A stretch of DNA of 55,250 nucleotides from Pseudoalteromonas sp. NBT06-2 (GCF_002276045.1 NZ_NQMR01000048.1:1-55250), one strand, 5' to 3'; counted from the stretch's first letter, positions 27,917 through 38,852 are shown. Notes: generated from the letters alone by a model not told the origin. A program made the numbers and translations.

Positions 27917-28459
27917 GTGTTTTTTCAATCAGAAAAGAAGCTTATTAATAAAGCGAAACAAGGCGATAAAAAAGCTTGGTTTAAGTTAGTTGAAGAGTTT
28001 GAAAAGCCAATTTATCATTACTGCTTACGTATGCTAGGTAATCCTGACGATGCATTAGATATGTTACAAGAGGCTTTTATTAGCATTTATAAAAGTTTAG
28101 ATAGTTTTCGTTTTGATAGTAGTTTTAAAACATGGGCAATTAGCATCGCACATTTTCGCTGCATTGAATTTTATAGAAAACGAAAAGTTTGTCAGCAATT
28201 GAATGGTTTACCTGAGCCTATTAGTAACTCTGATTATGATTCCCCTGAATTATCGCTATTTAAGAAGCAAGGTAATGAGCAAGTGATAAGTGCGATGTCT
28301 CAACTACCTTGGGAGCAAAGAAATGTGATTGAATTAAAATTTTTTCAATATTATACCTTTGAGCAAATAGCGTATCAGTTAGATGTGTCAAGTAATACGG
28401 TTAAGTCTCGATTATACAGTGCACTTTATAAATTAAAGCAGCGCTTGGAGGTAAGCTAA
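27917..28459 (+). CDS. ECF-type RNA polymerase sigma factor
   Basis: 180 residues from a GTG start. Sigma region 2 spans about 15-85 (D-A-L-D-M-L-Q-E-A-F-I-S-I-Y and F-K-T-W-A-I-S-I-A) and region 4 about 125-178 (L-P-W-E-Q-R-N-V-I-E-L-K, then S-S-N-T-V-K-S-R-L-Y-S-A). Regions 1 and 3 are absent, as in ECF (group 4) sigma factors. It overlaps the next gene by one base (TAATG), the usual sigma/anti-sigma coupling. The rest of the genome's rpoE-rseA unit is not here, so this is an additional, specialised sigma factor. Target promoters are unknown; self-activation is common in this class. Confidence 0.88.
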   Translation: MFFQSEKKLINKAKQGDKKAWFKLVEEFEKPIYHYCLRMLGNPDDALDMLQEAFISIYKSLDSFRFDSSFKTWAISIAHFRCIEFYRKRKVCQQLNGLPEPISNSDYDSPELSLFKKQGNEQVISAMSQLPWEQRNVIELKFFQYYTFEQIAYQLDVSSNTVKSRLYSALYKLKQRLEVS

Positions 28460-29067
28460 TGTCTGACTTAAATAAAATATTTGATATTTGGTTAGATACA
28501 GGAAAGTTATCAGAATTAGATAAAAAACTATTGATACAAGATCCTGTTTTTAGTCAATTGTATAAAAATGCAATTCAATGGCAAACGCAAGGCGGTGAGT
28601 ATCAACAAACGCAAGTGCCTAAATGGAATAAAGAACAGACTTGGTTTACCAAACCTTCAAATGAAAAAGTCGGATTTAAGTGGAATTGGCTTAATGGCGT
28701 TATGCTAGCAATGTCATTTGTATTGTGTATTTTAGTTGTCACTCAAGCTCAATTAGATGTTTCAAGTCAAGGAATTTCGGTCACTTTTAACCAAGCAGAG
28801 ACACAAAAAATACGATTTAATGAATTGAAAAAAATACTAAATCAAATTCAACAAGACAATTTGCAGCAAGCTTGGAAAATGGCGCAGCAAGCAATTGATA
28901 CCGGACGTATTGAACGCAGAGAAGATATTAATACGTTAATCACTTATCTAAAAGAGCAAAGAAATCAAGACCAAACCCAGATCAAGTTACAACTTAATGA
29001 TTTGGCTGAGCAAGTTGAAAACCAAAATTTGACAAAAGTCGCACAAAATACATTATCGGAGCAATAA
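28459..29067 (+). CDS. Probable membrane anti-sigma factor (no zinc motif)
   Basis: 202 residues with one membrane helix at about 77-97. The cytoplasmic N-terminus (1-75) has D-I-W-L-D-T-G-K-L-S-E-L-D and would bind the sigma factor. The periplasmic part (100-202) has Gln-rich, helix-forming sequence that looks like a coiled coil. The H-x3-C-x2-C zinc anti-sigma motif is absent, so it is not a standard ZAS-domain protein. The assignment rests on topology, position and translational coupling to the sigma gene; I do not recognise the family. The third gene begins one base after its stop. Confidence 0.65.
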   Translation: MSDLNKIFDIWLDTGKLSELDKKLLIQDPVFSQLYKNAIQWQTQGGEYQQTQVPKWNKEQTWFTKPSNEKVGFKWNWLNGVMLAMSFVLCILVVTQAQLDVSSQGISVTFNQAETQKIRFNELKKILNQIQQDNLQQAWKMAQQAIDTGRIERREDINTLITYLKEQRNQDQTQIKLQLNDLAEQVENQNLTKVAQNTLSEQ

Positions 29068-29068
29068 T

Positions 29069-29962
29069 ATGAAAACGTTTATTTTATCTAGTTTGGCATT
29101 AGCGCTGTTTAGTGCACCCGTAAATTCAAAGGAGGTTTCTGTTGATTTAGATAAAATCAAACGAGAAGTCAATATAATGAGCAACATATTAAAAGCGTCG
29201 TTTGCGCAAGATAAAAACTTAGGAGTACGCCATATAGAATCGCAATACCTTATATCTCAAGGTATTACTTTTAAACTTGATGCGCGGTCATTTGATATAA
29301 ATAGCTTTAGTTGGACGAATATCTTACCGCCAGTACCAGTACCAGTACATGCAGCACCTATTGACTTTTACTTTGGTGAAACTCAGATGGGAGAAATAAC
29401 AGAACAAGTGCTTTCGATCTCAGGAGAGGCTTATAACTCGGCTTTAGAGGCAATAGCGCAAACAGGTGAACATATTCGTGAGCTGGCGGAACGAGAGCGT
29501 GATGTTGATCATGAAATACGTTCAATAGAAAGAGAAGCTCGCGATATTAACTTTGAGCGACGTAATGCAGATAAAGATGATGTAAAAGATCTTGAAATAC
29601 GTAAACAGAAGCTTGAAGTTCAAGTGAAAAAATTAAAGACACAAAAAAAACAATTAGAATCTAAGCAGCAAAAGCTAAGAGTAGAAATTCGTGAAAATAA
29701 AACAAAAAACAAAACGAAAGCACTAGAGAGAAAAAAATTAACATTAAAAAATATAAAAAATATTCTATCAATAAGTTTATGTGATTATGGTGCTGGATTA
29801 AGAAACTTGCCAAATAGTGAAAGCGTAAACTTTGTGTTGAAAAACGCAGGTGATAAAAGTGATATTATTTATATTTTTACTAAAAAAGATATTAAATCAT
29901 GTGTGATAGGCAATATTAATGCGAAGCAGTTATTAGCCAAGTCTATTAATTATCATTTCTAA
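29069..29962 (+). CDS. Secreted coiled-coil protein of the sigma operon, unknown function
   Basis: 297 residues, not recognised. A signal peptide (residues 1-20, N-S-K end) is followed by a helical region, a P-V-P-V-P-V linker near 89-93 encoded by three CCAGTA copies, and a very charged coiled coil (about 119-222, rich in E, R, K). A C-terminal globular segment (about 235-297) contains two Cys (C-D-Y-G-A-G-L and I-K-S-C) that could form a disulfide. It is probably a periplasmic effector or sensor of the sigma/anti-sigma pair, since the three genes are tightly packed (1-base overlap, 1-base gap). Confidence 0.6.
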   Translation: MKTFILSSLALALFSAPVNSKEVSVDLDKIKREVNIMSNILKASFAQDKNLGVRHIESQYLISQGITFKLDARSFDINSFSWTNILPPVPVPVHAAPIDFYFGETQMGEITEQVLSISGEAYNSALEAIAQTGEHIRELAERERDVDHEIRSIEREARDINFERRNADKDDVKDLEIRKQKLEVQVKKLKTQKKQLESKQQKLRVEIRENKTKNKTKALERKKLTLKNIKNILSISLCDYGAGLRNLPNSESVNFVLKNAGDKSDIIYIFTKKDIKSCVIGNINAKQLLAKSINYHF

Positions 29963-29969
29963 ATAAATC

Positions 29970-30129
29970 TGCTACGTAGCTTTGCTAGAGCCACTGCGTG
30001 GCAGTTTCCTTTAATACGACTTCAAGATACTACAGCACTTCACCTTGAAGTAATAAAGATTTAAACACAAGAGTTTTAAGTTTTATTTTAAAGCATACCT
30101 CGAAGAGGCCTAAATAGAAATGCGTAGCA
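29970..30129. repeat. Structured 160-bp region with stacked hairpins
   Basis: The ends are inverted repeats TGCTACG (29970-29976) and CGTAGCA (30123-30129). Inside are palindrome GCTACGTAGC, GCCAC-tgc-GTGGC, ACTTCAAG/CTTGAAGT flanking 17 bases, and CCTC-gaa-GAGG. There is no ORF. It starts 8 bp after the coiled-coil gene stop and ends just before a convergent small gene. It could be a MITE-like element of a second kind or a multi-hairpin transcription end. Confidence 0.5.
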
Positions 30130-30140
30130 AACCTATAAAC

Positions 30141-30371
30141 TTACAATGGTATTTTTTCAATATCTGAATGATTTTTTTGTTTAGGTAAAAAAAGCAAATA
30201 AACTAATACAACTAAATTTAAATAGGGTAATAACCCTAAAACTGCAAAAGTTATGACAGGGTATCCTTTTTGCTTAGCATTTAAATAACAGTAATAAGCA
30301 ATTAACACATTAGCTAACAATAGCAATACTATAAACATTGTTATTTCTGACCCCTCACTATTAAACCACAT
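30141..30371 (-). CDS. Small two-helix membrane protein, unknown
   Basis: 76 residues with two hydrophobic helices (about 12-28 and 40-63) separated by a short C-Y-L-N-A-K-Q-K-G-Y-P loop; the C-terminus is charged. A shorter form may start at the Met at 30338; ribosome sites are poor for both. The family is not recognised; small inner-membrane proteins of this layout often resemble the N-terminal domain of phospholipase-D-type or superinfection-type proteins. It lies between the structured repeat and the GGDEF-EAL gene. Confidence 0.5.
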   Translation of the reverse strand: MWFNSEGSEITMFIVLLLLANVLIAYYCYLNAKQKGYPVITFAVLGLLPYLNLVVLVYLLFLPKQKNHSDIEKIPL

Positions 30372-30456
30372 CCTTTTGAAACTTATTATAGACTAGGTAT
30401 CAATTTGAGAAAGTTTAAAAATGAAAAAAAGGTTTTTATTTTGTTAATTAGATGCT

Positions 30457-32946
30457 TTAAAGTGTTATTTTTTTTAATTTTTCTGAAATATCTTGTGCTT
30501 TGAGCGGCTTTGAAATTAAGTATCCCTGAGCGTAATCGACACCAATTTCCTTTAAAGCATTGAAAGTTGATAAGTCTTCTACACATTCAGCAACACATGT
30601 TTTATTAAGTGAGTGGCTAATATCTTTAATTGCTTTTACCAAAGCAAGGTCAATAGGATCATTAAGCATGTCTTTAACAAATGAACCGTCAATTTTCACT
30701 TGATCGGCTGGCAGCTGTTTTAAGTAACTAAAAGTACTAAATCCAGTACCAAAATCATCAATAGAAAACCCACAGCCAAGTATTTTTAAATGTTCAATCA
30801 TCGTTATTGTAGCAGTTAAATTACTAATGCTTGCAGATTCTGTTATTTCAAAAACAATCCTTTGCGGATCAACTTTATATTGTTTTAGCGTATTTTTAAT
30901 TAAAGGTAATAAACCTTCATCGGAAAATGCTTGAGCTGATAAATTAATTGCAATTTTATTGAGTACAGGATGTTGAGCTGCATTGCATATCGCTGTTTTA
31001 ACAACACAGTGATCTAACAAGTTCATGTCAGAAATAAGCTCTAAAGGGGGAATGAACTGGTTTGGATATATGAGCTCATTATTAATTATTAACCGAAGTA
31101 GCGTTTCAAAGTATGCTACTTTTTCTTGTTTAAAATCCCAAATAGGTTGAAAGTGTAGCTCTATTTGATCTTGCTCTAGTGCTAATCTCACTTGGCGTGT
31201 CCAAGCGAGTTTAGCCATCATTTGTTCACTTTTATCATCGTCATTGCTAAAGCAATGAACTAAATTTCTACCTCTGTTTTTAGCGACATATAATGCAATA
31301 TCTGATTGTTTTAGACATTCGTTGGCATCTTTATTGTCCACAGAAATCATTGTTAAGCCAATTGAACAGCTAATAGAGTAATCACGTTCTATGGTTTTAA
31401 ATTGATATTTTTCAATTGACTGACATAGGGCTTCAGCAATAGCATAAGCATCTAATAGTTCTATATCCTGTAAAAGAACCGCAAATTCATCGCCACCAAT
31501 TCGACATAAAACTTGGCCTTCGATAATTGCATGTTGGAATAACTTAGCTGCTTTCTTTAGTACAATATCACCTTGTTGATGACCCAAAGTATCATTAATT
31601 ATTTTAAAGTGATCTAAGTCAATATACAGTAATGCATGTTGTTTTAGATCTTTTGTATCTTTACATAACTGATTGAGTGACAAATCAAAATAATGCCGAT
31701 TATGTAGCCCCGTGAGTGTATCGTGCAAAGCTAAATGCTGTAATTGAAATTCAGTTTGTTTACGCTCATGAATGTTATCTATACTTGCTGTGATACTCGC
31801 GTGTGTTTTATCACTTTTTATTGATTGTAATCGACACTCAACCCAAATTGGGTTTCCTAGTTTATGTTGTAATTGTAGTTGTAAAGTTTGTTGTTGAAAA
31901 TGACTATTTAAAATGGCAGTAATACTATTTTGTAATTTATTTTTAAACTCAGGAATACAAAATAGGCTAAACTCTTTTGCTAAACTGCTCTTAAAGTCAT
32001 AGCCTAACAAAGTCTCCCAAGCTGGGTTAATAAATCTAATAGTGCCCTTTTCATCAAGTTCTAAAACAACAGTATTTAAATGATGTAATATTCTTTGATG
32101 TGCTGAAAATAAATCTTTATATCTTTGCTGGCTTTGGCTTAGTTGCTCTACTTTAGTGGCAAATTCTGCGTAACTCACCATGAAATCTTCACGGCGAGCA
32201 GCTTGATCACATACTTTATTTAATATAGGTTGACTATACGGGATCCGAATGAAATCACTTACTCCAGATAGTAATAGTTGTTCAGCAACATTAGCATCAT
32301 CGGTATCAATAATGGTGACAATTGCTTGGTTCATTTTTAATTTTAAAAATAATGCTACTAATTCTTTAGCGCTAGGTGATAATTGGGCCATTGAGTTTAT
32401 TAATACAATTGAATATAAATTTTGCTGGAATAGGGCTATTGCATCTTTACTATTTGTGGCTTGAGTAACAATAAAAGTATCTTTTAAATATACAGAAATT
32501 TCATCTGCTTGTTCCTTAATTGGATCTATTAATAAAAGGTTTAATCTGCTGCTTTTTTTTAAATGGCTGGAAAGCACGTTAGCTAAAATTTGCGTTAACT
32601 GCTGCATTTTTTGTTCGGTAACTACTGCATCAATACCATAACTTCTTGCTGTAGTATCCGCGATACGTTCAAAATGATTGGATGCAGTTAATACGATTGG
32701 TGTATTTTTAGGTGTTTTTAATAAGCCGGAACGGATCATACGTGCAAAGCGCCAGCCATCTATATTCCCAATATTCAAACCTGTAATTATAAGGTCGACA
32801 GCTTGTTTTTTTAACAGAGATAATGCTGTTTCACTATTTTTAACTTCTAATATTTTAAATACATTGAGGTGCGCAAGTGCTCGTTTTATTGTATTTCGTT
32901 GTTTCAAACTTGTATCTAAGATCAATAGTTTAAGCTGAACAGCCAT
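30457..32946 (-). CDS. REC-REC-PAS-GGDEF-EAL cyclic-di-GMP turnover protein with degenerate receivers
   Basis: 829 residues, cytoplasmic (no membrane helix). Two receiver-like domains (about 5-125 and 135-255) are followed by PAS (about 275-395), GGDEF (about 405-570) with R-I-G-G-D-E-F, and EAL (about 585-829). The EAL motif is written E-T-L; the catalytic set F-E-I-T-E, D-D-F-G-T-G, V-K-I-D-G and A-E-C-V-E is intact. Both cyclase and phosphodiesterase sites look active. In both receivers the phospho-accepting Asp is replaced (Gly56 and Asn184), so phosphorylation cannot be the input. The gene is divergent from queA across about 200 bp that contains a perfect palindrome. Confidence 0.9.
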   Translation of the reverse strand: MAVQLKLLILDTSLKQRNTIKRALAHLNVFKILEVKNSETALSLLKKQAVDLIITGLNIGNIDGWRFARMIRSGLLKTPKNTPIVLTASNHFERIADTTARSYGIDAVVTEQKMQQLTQILANVLSSHLKKSSRLNLLLIDPIKEQADEISVYLKDTFIVTQATNSKDAIALFQQNLYSIVLINSMAQLSPSAKELVALFLKLKMNQAIVTIIDTDDANVAEQLLLSGVSDFIRIPYSQPILNKVCDQAARREDFMVSYAEFATKVEQLSQSQQRYKDLFSAHQRILHHLNTVVLELDEKGTIRFINPAWETLLGYDFKSSLAKEFSLFCIPEFKNKLQNSITAILNSHFQQQTLQLQLQHKLGNPIWVECRLQSIKSDKTHASITASIDNIHERKQTEFQLQHLALHDTLTGLHNRHYFDLSLNQLCKDTKDLKQHALLYIDLDHFKIINDTLGHQQGDIVLKKAAKLFQHAIIEGQVLCRIGGDEFAVLLQDIELLDAYAIAEALCQSIEKYQFKTIERDYSISCSIGLTMISVDNKDANECLKQSDIALYVAKNRGRNLVHCFSNDDDKSEQMMAKLAWTRQVRLALEQDQIELHFQPIWDFKQEKVAYFETLLRLIINNELIYPNQFIPPLELISDMNLLDHCVVKTAICNAAQHPVLNKIAINLSAQAFSDEGLLPLIKNTLKQYKVDPQRIVFEITESASISNLTATITMIEHLKILGCGFSIDDFGTGFSTFSYLKQLPADQVKIDGSFVKDMLNDPIDLALVKAIKDISHSLNKTCVAECVEDLSTFNALKEIGVDYAQGYLISKPLKAQDISEKLKKITL

Positions 32947-32983
32947 TCTTGGCAGCCTCTAATTATATGAAGTAATTTCGATA

Positions 32984-33000
32984 ATTAGCATAATGCTAAT
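32984..33000. promoter_or_regulatory. Palindrome in the promoter of the GGDEF-EAL gene
   Basis: ATTAGCAT-A-ATGCTAAT is a perfect 8-bp inverted repeat with one central base, 38 bp upstream of the GGDEF-EAL start. It is a likely operator; its protein is unknown. Confidence 0.4.
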
Positions 33001-33150
33001 GCAACAAATTTAAAAGAGCAACATGATGAAAGGTTGCTTTAAAGCACGCTAATCACTAAAATTGGCGCGATTTTTAATCTACTTAGTCTAATTGTTTCTA
33101 GTAACGGAATTTTTTAGAAATAGCTTTTAATAGATAGGATGTAAAACCTG

Positions 33151-34188
33151 ATGCGTGTAGCTGATTTTAGCTTTGAATTACCCGATGAGTTGATCGCTCG
33201 ATTTCCCAAAGAAGATCGCAGTAGTAGTCGTTTATTAAAACTTGATGGTAATACTGGCGAACTTGCTCATCATGTATTCAGTGATATAATAGACTTTGTA
33301 AATAATGATGATTTACTCATTTTTAATAATACCAAAGTAATTCCGGCAAGAATGTTCGGACAAAAAGCATCGGGTGGGAAAATAGAAGTCTTAGTTGAAC
33401 GTGTGCTCGATGAGCATAGAGTTTTAGCACATATACGCGCAAGTAAATCTCCTAAGCCTGGTAACGAATTAATTCTAGAAGGGGTAGCTAAAGCGACTAT
33501 GGTTCAACGTCAAGGTTCATTATTTGAACTTGAATTTAGCGGTGAAGAAAGTGTTTTAGATATTTTAGATAAAATCGGTCATATGCCATTACCACCTTAT
33601 ATTGACCGCCCTGATACTGAAAAAGATAGAAAACGCTATCAAACGGTCTACGGTGAAAAGCCAGGTGCCGTTGCAGCGCCTACTGCTGGTTTGCATTTTG
33701 ATGATACACTAATGGCTAAATTAAAAGACAAAGGCGTTGATATGGCTTTTGTGACCCTGCATGTTGGTGCAGGCACATTTCAACCAGTTAAAGTGGAAAC
33801 GATTGACGAACATGTCATGCATTCAGAGTATATAGAAGTTCCTGATGCTGTCATTGAAGCGATTAAAGCAGCAAAAAAACGTGGTGGACGCATTATTGCT
33901 GTTGGCACAACTTCGGTACGTTCTTTAGAGTCTGCGGCAATGAAGTCTAAAAGAGCGCTTGCACCTTATTATGGTGATACTGATATTTTTATCAATCCAG
34001 GTTATGAATTTAAATTAGTCGATGCGATGATCACTAACTTTCATTTATCAGAATCAACTCTGATTATGCTCGTCAGTGCATTTTCTGGTTTTGATAATAT
34101 TAAACACGCTTATCAAGTGGCAATAGCTGAAAAATATCGCTTTTTCTCATATGGTGATGCAATGTTTTTAGAGCCAAAAACAAAATAA
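33151..34188 (+). CDS. queA: S-adenosylmethionine:tRNA ribosyltransferase-isomerase
   Basis: Transfers and rearranges the ribose of SAM onto preQ1-modified tRNA to form epoxyqueuosine. 345 residues. It opens with [12 protein letters not shown], then [12 protein letters not shown], and carries A-A-P-T-A-G-L-H-F (near 172) and the [12 protein letters not shown] motif. It is followed by tgt, the previous enzyme of the pathway, after a 193-bp gap holding a long hairpin. Confidence 0.96.
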   Translation: MRVADFSFELPDELIARFPKEDRSSSRLLKLDGNTGELAHHVFSDIIDFVNNDDLLIFNNTKVIPARMFGQKASGGKIEVLVERVLDEHRVLAHIRASKSPKPGNELILEGVAKATMVQRQGSLFELEFSGEESVLDILDKIGHMPLPPYIDRPDTEKDRKRYQTVYGEKPGAVAAPTAGLHFDDTLMAKLKDKGVDMAFVTLHVGAGTFQPVKVETIDEHVMHSEYIEVPDAVIEAIKAAKKRGGRIIAVGTTSVRSLESAAMKSKRALAPYYGDTDIFINPGYEFKLVDAMITNFHLSESTLIMLVSAFSGFDNIKHAYQVAIAEKYRFFSYGDAMFLEPKTK

Positions 34189-34197
34189 CTTCAATTT

Positions 34198-34245
34198 AAT
34201 GGCGATTTAAGTTTATGATTTTATCGTGAACTTAAACGCGCCATT
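34198..34245 (+). terminator. Long inverted repeat between queA and tgt
   Basis: Bases 34198-34215 (AATGGCG then TTAAGTT) pair with 34228-34245 (AACTTAA then CGCCATT) with few mismatches around a 12-nt loop. A weak T stretch (TTTAAC) follows. It is probably a leaky terminator, leaving tgt with its own promoter in 34250-34380. Confidence 0.5.
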
Positions 34246-34345
34246 TAACAAGTCACTCTACTAACTTATTTGCCTATAGAATCTAACTTGCACCTTGCCC
34301 CCTAAACCATGTAAAATCGCGCGTTTATAGCTGTAATATCCCTAA

Positions 34346-35521
<1,176 letters not shown>

Positions 35522-35527
35522 TTTAGC

Positions 35528-35553
35528 TACAAGGCGGCACGTGCTGTCTTGTA
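35528..35553 (+). other. RNA hairpin between tgt and yajC
   Basis: TACAAGGCGG (from 35528) can pair with its complement ending at 35553 through two G-U wobbles around a CACGTG centre. No T tract follows, so it looks like a processing or pausing hairpin rather than a terminator. Confidence 0.35.
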
Positions 35554-35613
35554 ATTTATGGGCACAAACCCAATCTATAACATATTCAAAATAGCAATAC
35601 TAAAGAGGTTTTT

Positions 35614-35952
35614 ATGAGTTTTTTTATGTCAAATGCATACGCAGCTGATGCACCTGCAGCAGCGACAGGCGGCGGTTACGAAATGTTAATTATGCTAGCC
35701 CTATTCGGTTTAGTCTTTTATTTTTTGATTTACCGTCCACAAGCTAAGCGTGTTAATGAACATAAATCATTAATGAGCGCACTTGGAAAAGGTGATGAAG
35801 TACTTACACAAGGTGGTTTAGTAGGTAAAATCTCTAAAGTAGCTGATGATAAAGATTTTGTTGTTATTGCTTTAAATGATCAAACGCAAGTGACAGTGCA
35901 AAAATCAGCAGTGTCTGCTGTATTACCAAAAGGCACAATGAAATCTTTATAA
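35614..35952 (+). CDS. yajC: Preprotein translocase subunit YajC
   Basis: 112 residues with a single membrane helix (about 22-42, L-I-M-L-A-L-F-G-L-V-F-Y-F-L-I-Y-R-P-Q) followed by the conserved K-G-D-E-V-L-T-Q-G-G-L-V-G-K-I region. It is an accessory partner of SecDF in the inner membrane. AGAGG precedes the start. Confidence 0.95.
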   Translation: MSFFMSNAYAADAPAAATGGGYEMLIMLALFGLVFYFLIYRPQAKRVNEHKSLMSALGKGDEVLTQGGLVGKISKVADDKDFVVIALNDQTQVTVQKSAVSAVLPKGTMKSL

Positions 35953-36038
35953 GATGATTTGTGTGTTAAACAATGATTTAACTAAGGCTATAAATTTTAT
36001 TTATAGCCAACTTATAAAAAATAAGAAGGATACAACAG

Positions 36039-37895
36039 GTGAATAAGTACCCAGTATGGAAGTACTTGATGGTATTGGCGATAGTGATTATAGGTTTAAT
36101 ATACTCATCTCCAAATTTGTATGGTCGTGATCCGGCAATACAAATCTCAGGTGCAAAAGGCGCAACAGCTGATTTAGCTATTTTAGATAAAGTATCTAAA
36201 GCAATGGCTGACAATAATATTGAATTAAAATCGTCTGAACTGGATAAAGATCAAGTTTTAATTCGCTTTAAAGATGTAGATTCGCAACTTAAAGCACAAG
36301 ATCTTTTAAGAGGTGTTTTAGGTGATGGTTATATATCTGCAATTAGCATGGTACCAGATACACCTAAGTGGCTTGAAAGTTTAGGTGGTTCACCTATGAA
36401 GCTAGGTTTAGATTTAAGCGGTGGTGTTCATTTTACGATGGAAGTGGATATGACTACAGCACTTAATAAGTCTATGGAAACTATGGTTCAAGATTTCCGT
36501 GCTGATTTACGTGGTGAAAAAATTCGTTATAAAACGATTCGCCGTGTAAGTGGTCAAGATAAAGTGCAAGTTGTGATGCGTACAGCTGAGCTCAAAGATA
36601 AAGCTGAGCGTTTCTTAAAAGATAGATACCGCGATTATATCTTTAGCGATGATAGAAGTAATGACTTAGCGTTTGTTGTTAATTTAAGCGACATAAAAAT
36701 AAAAGAAATTCGCACTTATGCTATTAAGCAAAATGAAACAATTATCCGTAATCGAGTTAATCAAATTGGTGTCGCTGAACCAAATGTACAACGTCAAGGT
36801 GCTGAGCGTATTATTGTGCAACTACCAGGTATTCAAGATACAGCACGTGCAAAAGAAATTTTAGGCGCAACGGCAATTCTAGAGTTCCGCTTAGTTGATG
36901 AAAACTCAGATGTGCGAGATGCTGCTGCCGGTCGTGTACCTCCAGGCTCTGAAATTATTATGCATCGCCAAGGTTACCCAGTTTTACTGAAAAAACGTAT
37001 TATTTTAGGTGGTTCTCATATTACTGGCGCGCAGTCTGGTAATGATGAAAACGGTCGTCCACAGGTAAATATTCAGTTAGATAGTAAAGGCGGAAATAAA
37101 ATGTCAGCCTTTACTAAAACAGCCCAAGGTAAACGTATGGCAACTGTTTTTATCGAATATAAACCATCAGGTAAAAAAGATAAAAATGGTAAGGCACTGC
37201 CACCTATCAAGGTTGAAGAAGTGATTAACGTCGCGACGATTCAAGCCCGTTTAGGTCGCTCATTCCGTATTACTGGTTTAGACAATCCGGCTGAAGCACA
37301 TACGTTAAGTTTATTACTGCGTGCTGGTGCACTTGTTGCGCCCATTCAAATTGTTGAAGAGCGAACTGTAGGTCCTAGTTTAGGTAAAGAAAATATTGAA
37401 AAAGGCATGAAAGCTGTTGTAATAGGCTTTGTACTAGTACTGGCCTTTATGTTTATGTATTACCGTAAGTTTGGTTTAGTAGCTAACTTAGCATTGGGTG
37501 CAAACCTTGTTCTTATTTTTGGTGTCATGTCACTGATACCTGGAGCAGCATTAACTTTACCTGGTATTGCTGGTATCGTACTGACCGTTGGTATGGCTGT
37601 AGATGCTAACGTGCTTATATTTGAACGTATCCGTGAAGAACTTGCTGATGGTCGCAGCCCACAACAAGCGATTCATGAAGGTTATAACAGTGCTTTTAGT
37701 ACAATATTAGATGCTAATATCACAACATTAATAGCAGCAGCAATTTTGTATTCGGTTGGAACAGGTCCAATTGCAGGCTTTGCCATCACACTTGCAATAG
37801 GTATTTTAACTTCGATGTTTACTGCGATAGTAGGTACTCGTGCCGTTGTTAACTTTATCTGGGGTGGTAAACGCCTAGATTCGCTGTCGATATAA
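36039..37895 (+). CDS. secD: Protein translocase subunit SecD
   Basis: 618 residues from a GTG start with AAGAAGGA upstream. The first membrane helix is near the N-terminus, then the large periplasmic P1 domain containing [11 protein letters not shown], and five C-terminal helices (from about 450) with [18 protein letters not shown]. SecD with SecF uses the proton gradient to pull exported proteins. secF starts 12 bp later. Confidence 0.97.
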   Translation: MNKYPVWKYLMVLAIVIIGLIYSSPNLYGRDPAIQISGAKGATADLAILDKVSKAMADNNIELKSSELDKDQVLIRFKDVDSQLKAQDLLRGVLGDGYISAISMVPDTPKWLESLGGSPMKLGLDLSGGVHFTMEVDMTTALNKSMETMVQDFRADLRGEKIRYKTIRRVSGQDKVQVVMRTAELKDKAERFLKDRYRDYIFSDDRSNDLAFVVNLSDIKIKEIRTYAIKQNETIIRNRVNQIGVAEPNVQRQGAERIIVQLPGIQDTARAKEILGATAILEFRLVDENSDVRDAAAGRVPPGSEIIMHRQGYPVLLKKRIILGGSHITGAQSGNDENGRPQVNIQLDSKGGNKMSAFTKTAQGKRMATVFIEYKPSGKKDKNGKALPPIKVEEVINVATIQARLGRSFRITGLDNPAEAHTLSLLLRAGALVAPIQIVEERTVGPSLGKENIEKGMKAVVIGFVLVLAFMFMYYRKFGLVANLALGANLVLIFGVMSLIPGAALTLPGIAGIVLTVGMAVDANVLIFERIREELADGRSPQQAIHEGYNSAFSTILDANITTLIAAAILYSVGTGPIAGFAITLAIGILTSMFTAIVGTRAVVNFIWGGKRLDSLSI

Positions 37896-37907
37896 GAGAG
37901 AATACAT

Positions 37908-38852
37908 ATGCAATTATTAAATATTAAAGGCACGATTAGTTTCATGGCGAAACGTAAAATCGCCATGGGGTTCTCTATTTTAATGATGATAGCCTCTGCT
38001 GCTATGTTTTTTGGTAAAGGATTAGAGCTAGGATTAGATTTTACCGGCGGTACTTCTGTTGAGGTTGGTTTTTCACAAACAGCAGATCTAAAAAAAATCC
38101 GTACAGTATTATCTGAAAATGGCTTCCCTGATGCATCATTACAGTTATTTGGTTCAAGTACAGACGTATTAATTCGTTTGGCACCACGTGGTAAAGATGT
38201 AAAAGCGGAAGTCATTGGTAATCAGTTGATGGATGCAATGAATCTTGTTGATGAAAAGGCCCAAATGCGCCGAATTGAGTTTGTAGGGCCTAGTGTTGGT
38301 GAAGATTTAAAAGAGCAAGGTGGCTTAGCTATGCTGACTGCGCTTATTTGTATCTTAATCTATGTTGCGATGCGTTTTGAATGGCGTTTTGCTTTAGGGG
38401 CTGTTGTGGCGCTTGCTCATGATGTTATTTTGACTGTAGGTTTATTTTCATTATTAGGTTTAGAGTTTGATTTAACTGTATTGGCTGCGATTTTAGCGGT
38501 GATAGGTTATTCACTTAATGATACCATTGTTGTATCTGATCGTATTCGTGAAAACTTCCGTAAAGTGCGTATTGATGACACATTAGAAATTATTGATATC
38601 TCATTAACACAAACTTTTAACCGTACTTTGGTTACTTCAATTACCACATTATTAGTATTAATGGCCTTATTTGTTTGGGGGGGGCAAATCATTCATGGTT
38701 TTGCTACTGCATTATTATTTGGTGTTTTTGTTGGTACATACTCTTCTATTTATGTTGCAAGTGCGGTAGCAGTTGCATTAGGTGTAAGTAAAGAAGATAT
38801 GATACCGGAAGTAGTTGAAAAAGAAGGTGCAGAATTTGATGAAATGCCATAA
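37908..38852 (+). CDS. secF: Protein translocase subunit SecF
   Basis: 314 residues, six membrane helices. The periplasmic L-G-L-D-F-T-G-G-T-S-V-E-V segment and the V-I-G-Y-S-L-N-D-T-I-V-V-S-D-R-I-R-E-N-F motif in helix 4 are diagnostic. It is the last gene of the yajC-secD-secF unit; a strong terminator follows 28 bp after its stop. Confidence 0.97.
   Translation: MQLLNIKGTISFMAKRKIAMGFSILMMIASAAMFFGKGLELGLDFTGGTSVEVGFSQTADLKKIRTVLSENGFPDASLQLFGSSTDVLIRLAPRGKDVKAEVIGNQLMDAMNLVDEKAQMRRIEFVGPSVGEDLKEQGGLAMLTALICILIYVAMRFEWRFALGAVVALAHDVILTVGLFSLLGLEFDLTVLAAILAVIGYSLNDTIVVSDRIRENFRKVRIDDTLEIIDISLTQTFNRTLVTSITTLLVLMALFVWGGQIIHGFATALLFGVFVGTYSSIYVASAVAVALGVSKEDMIPEVVEKEGAEFDEMP

Noticed and set aside
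37682..38215. 177-codon antisense open frame across the secD-secF junction
   Set aside because: It is antisense to two strongly conserved membrane protein genes and shows no domain or start signal.
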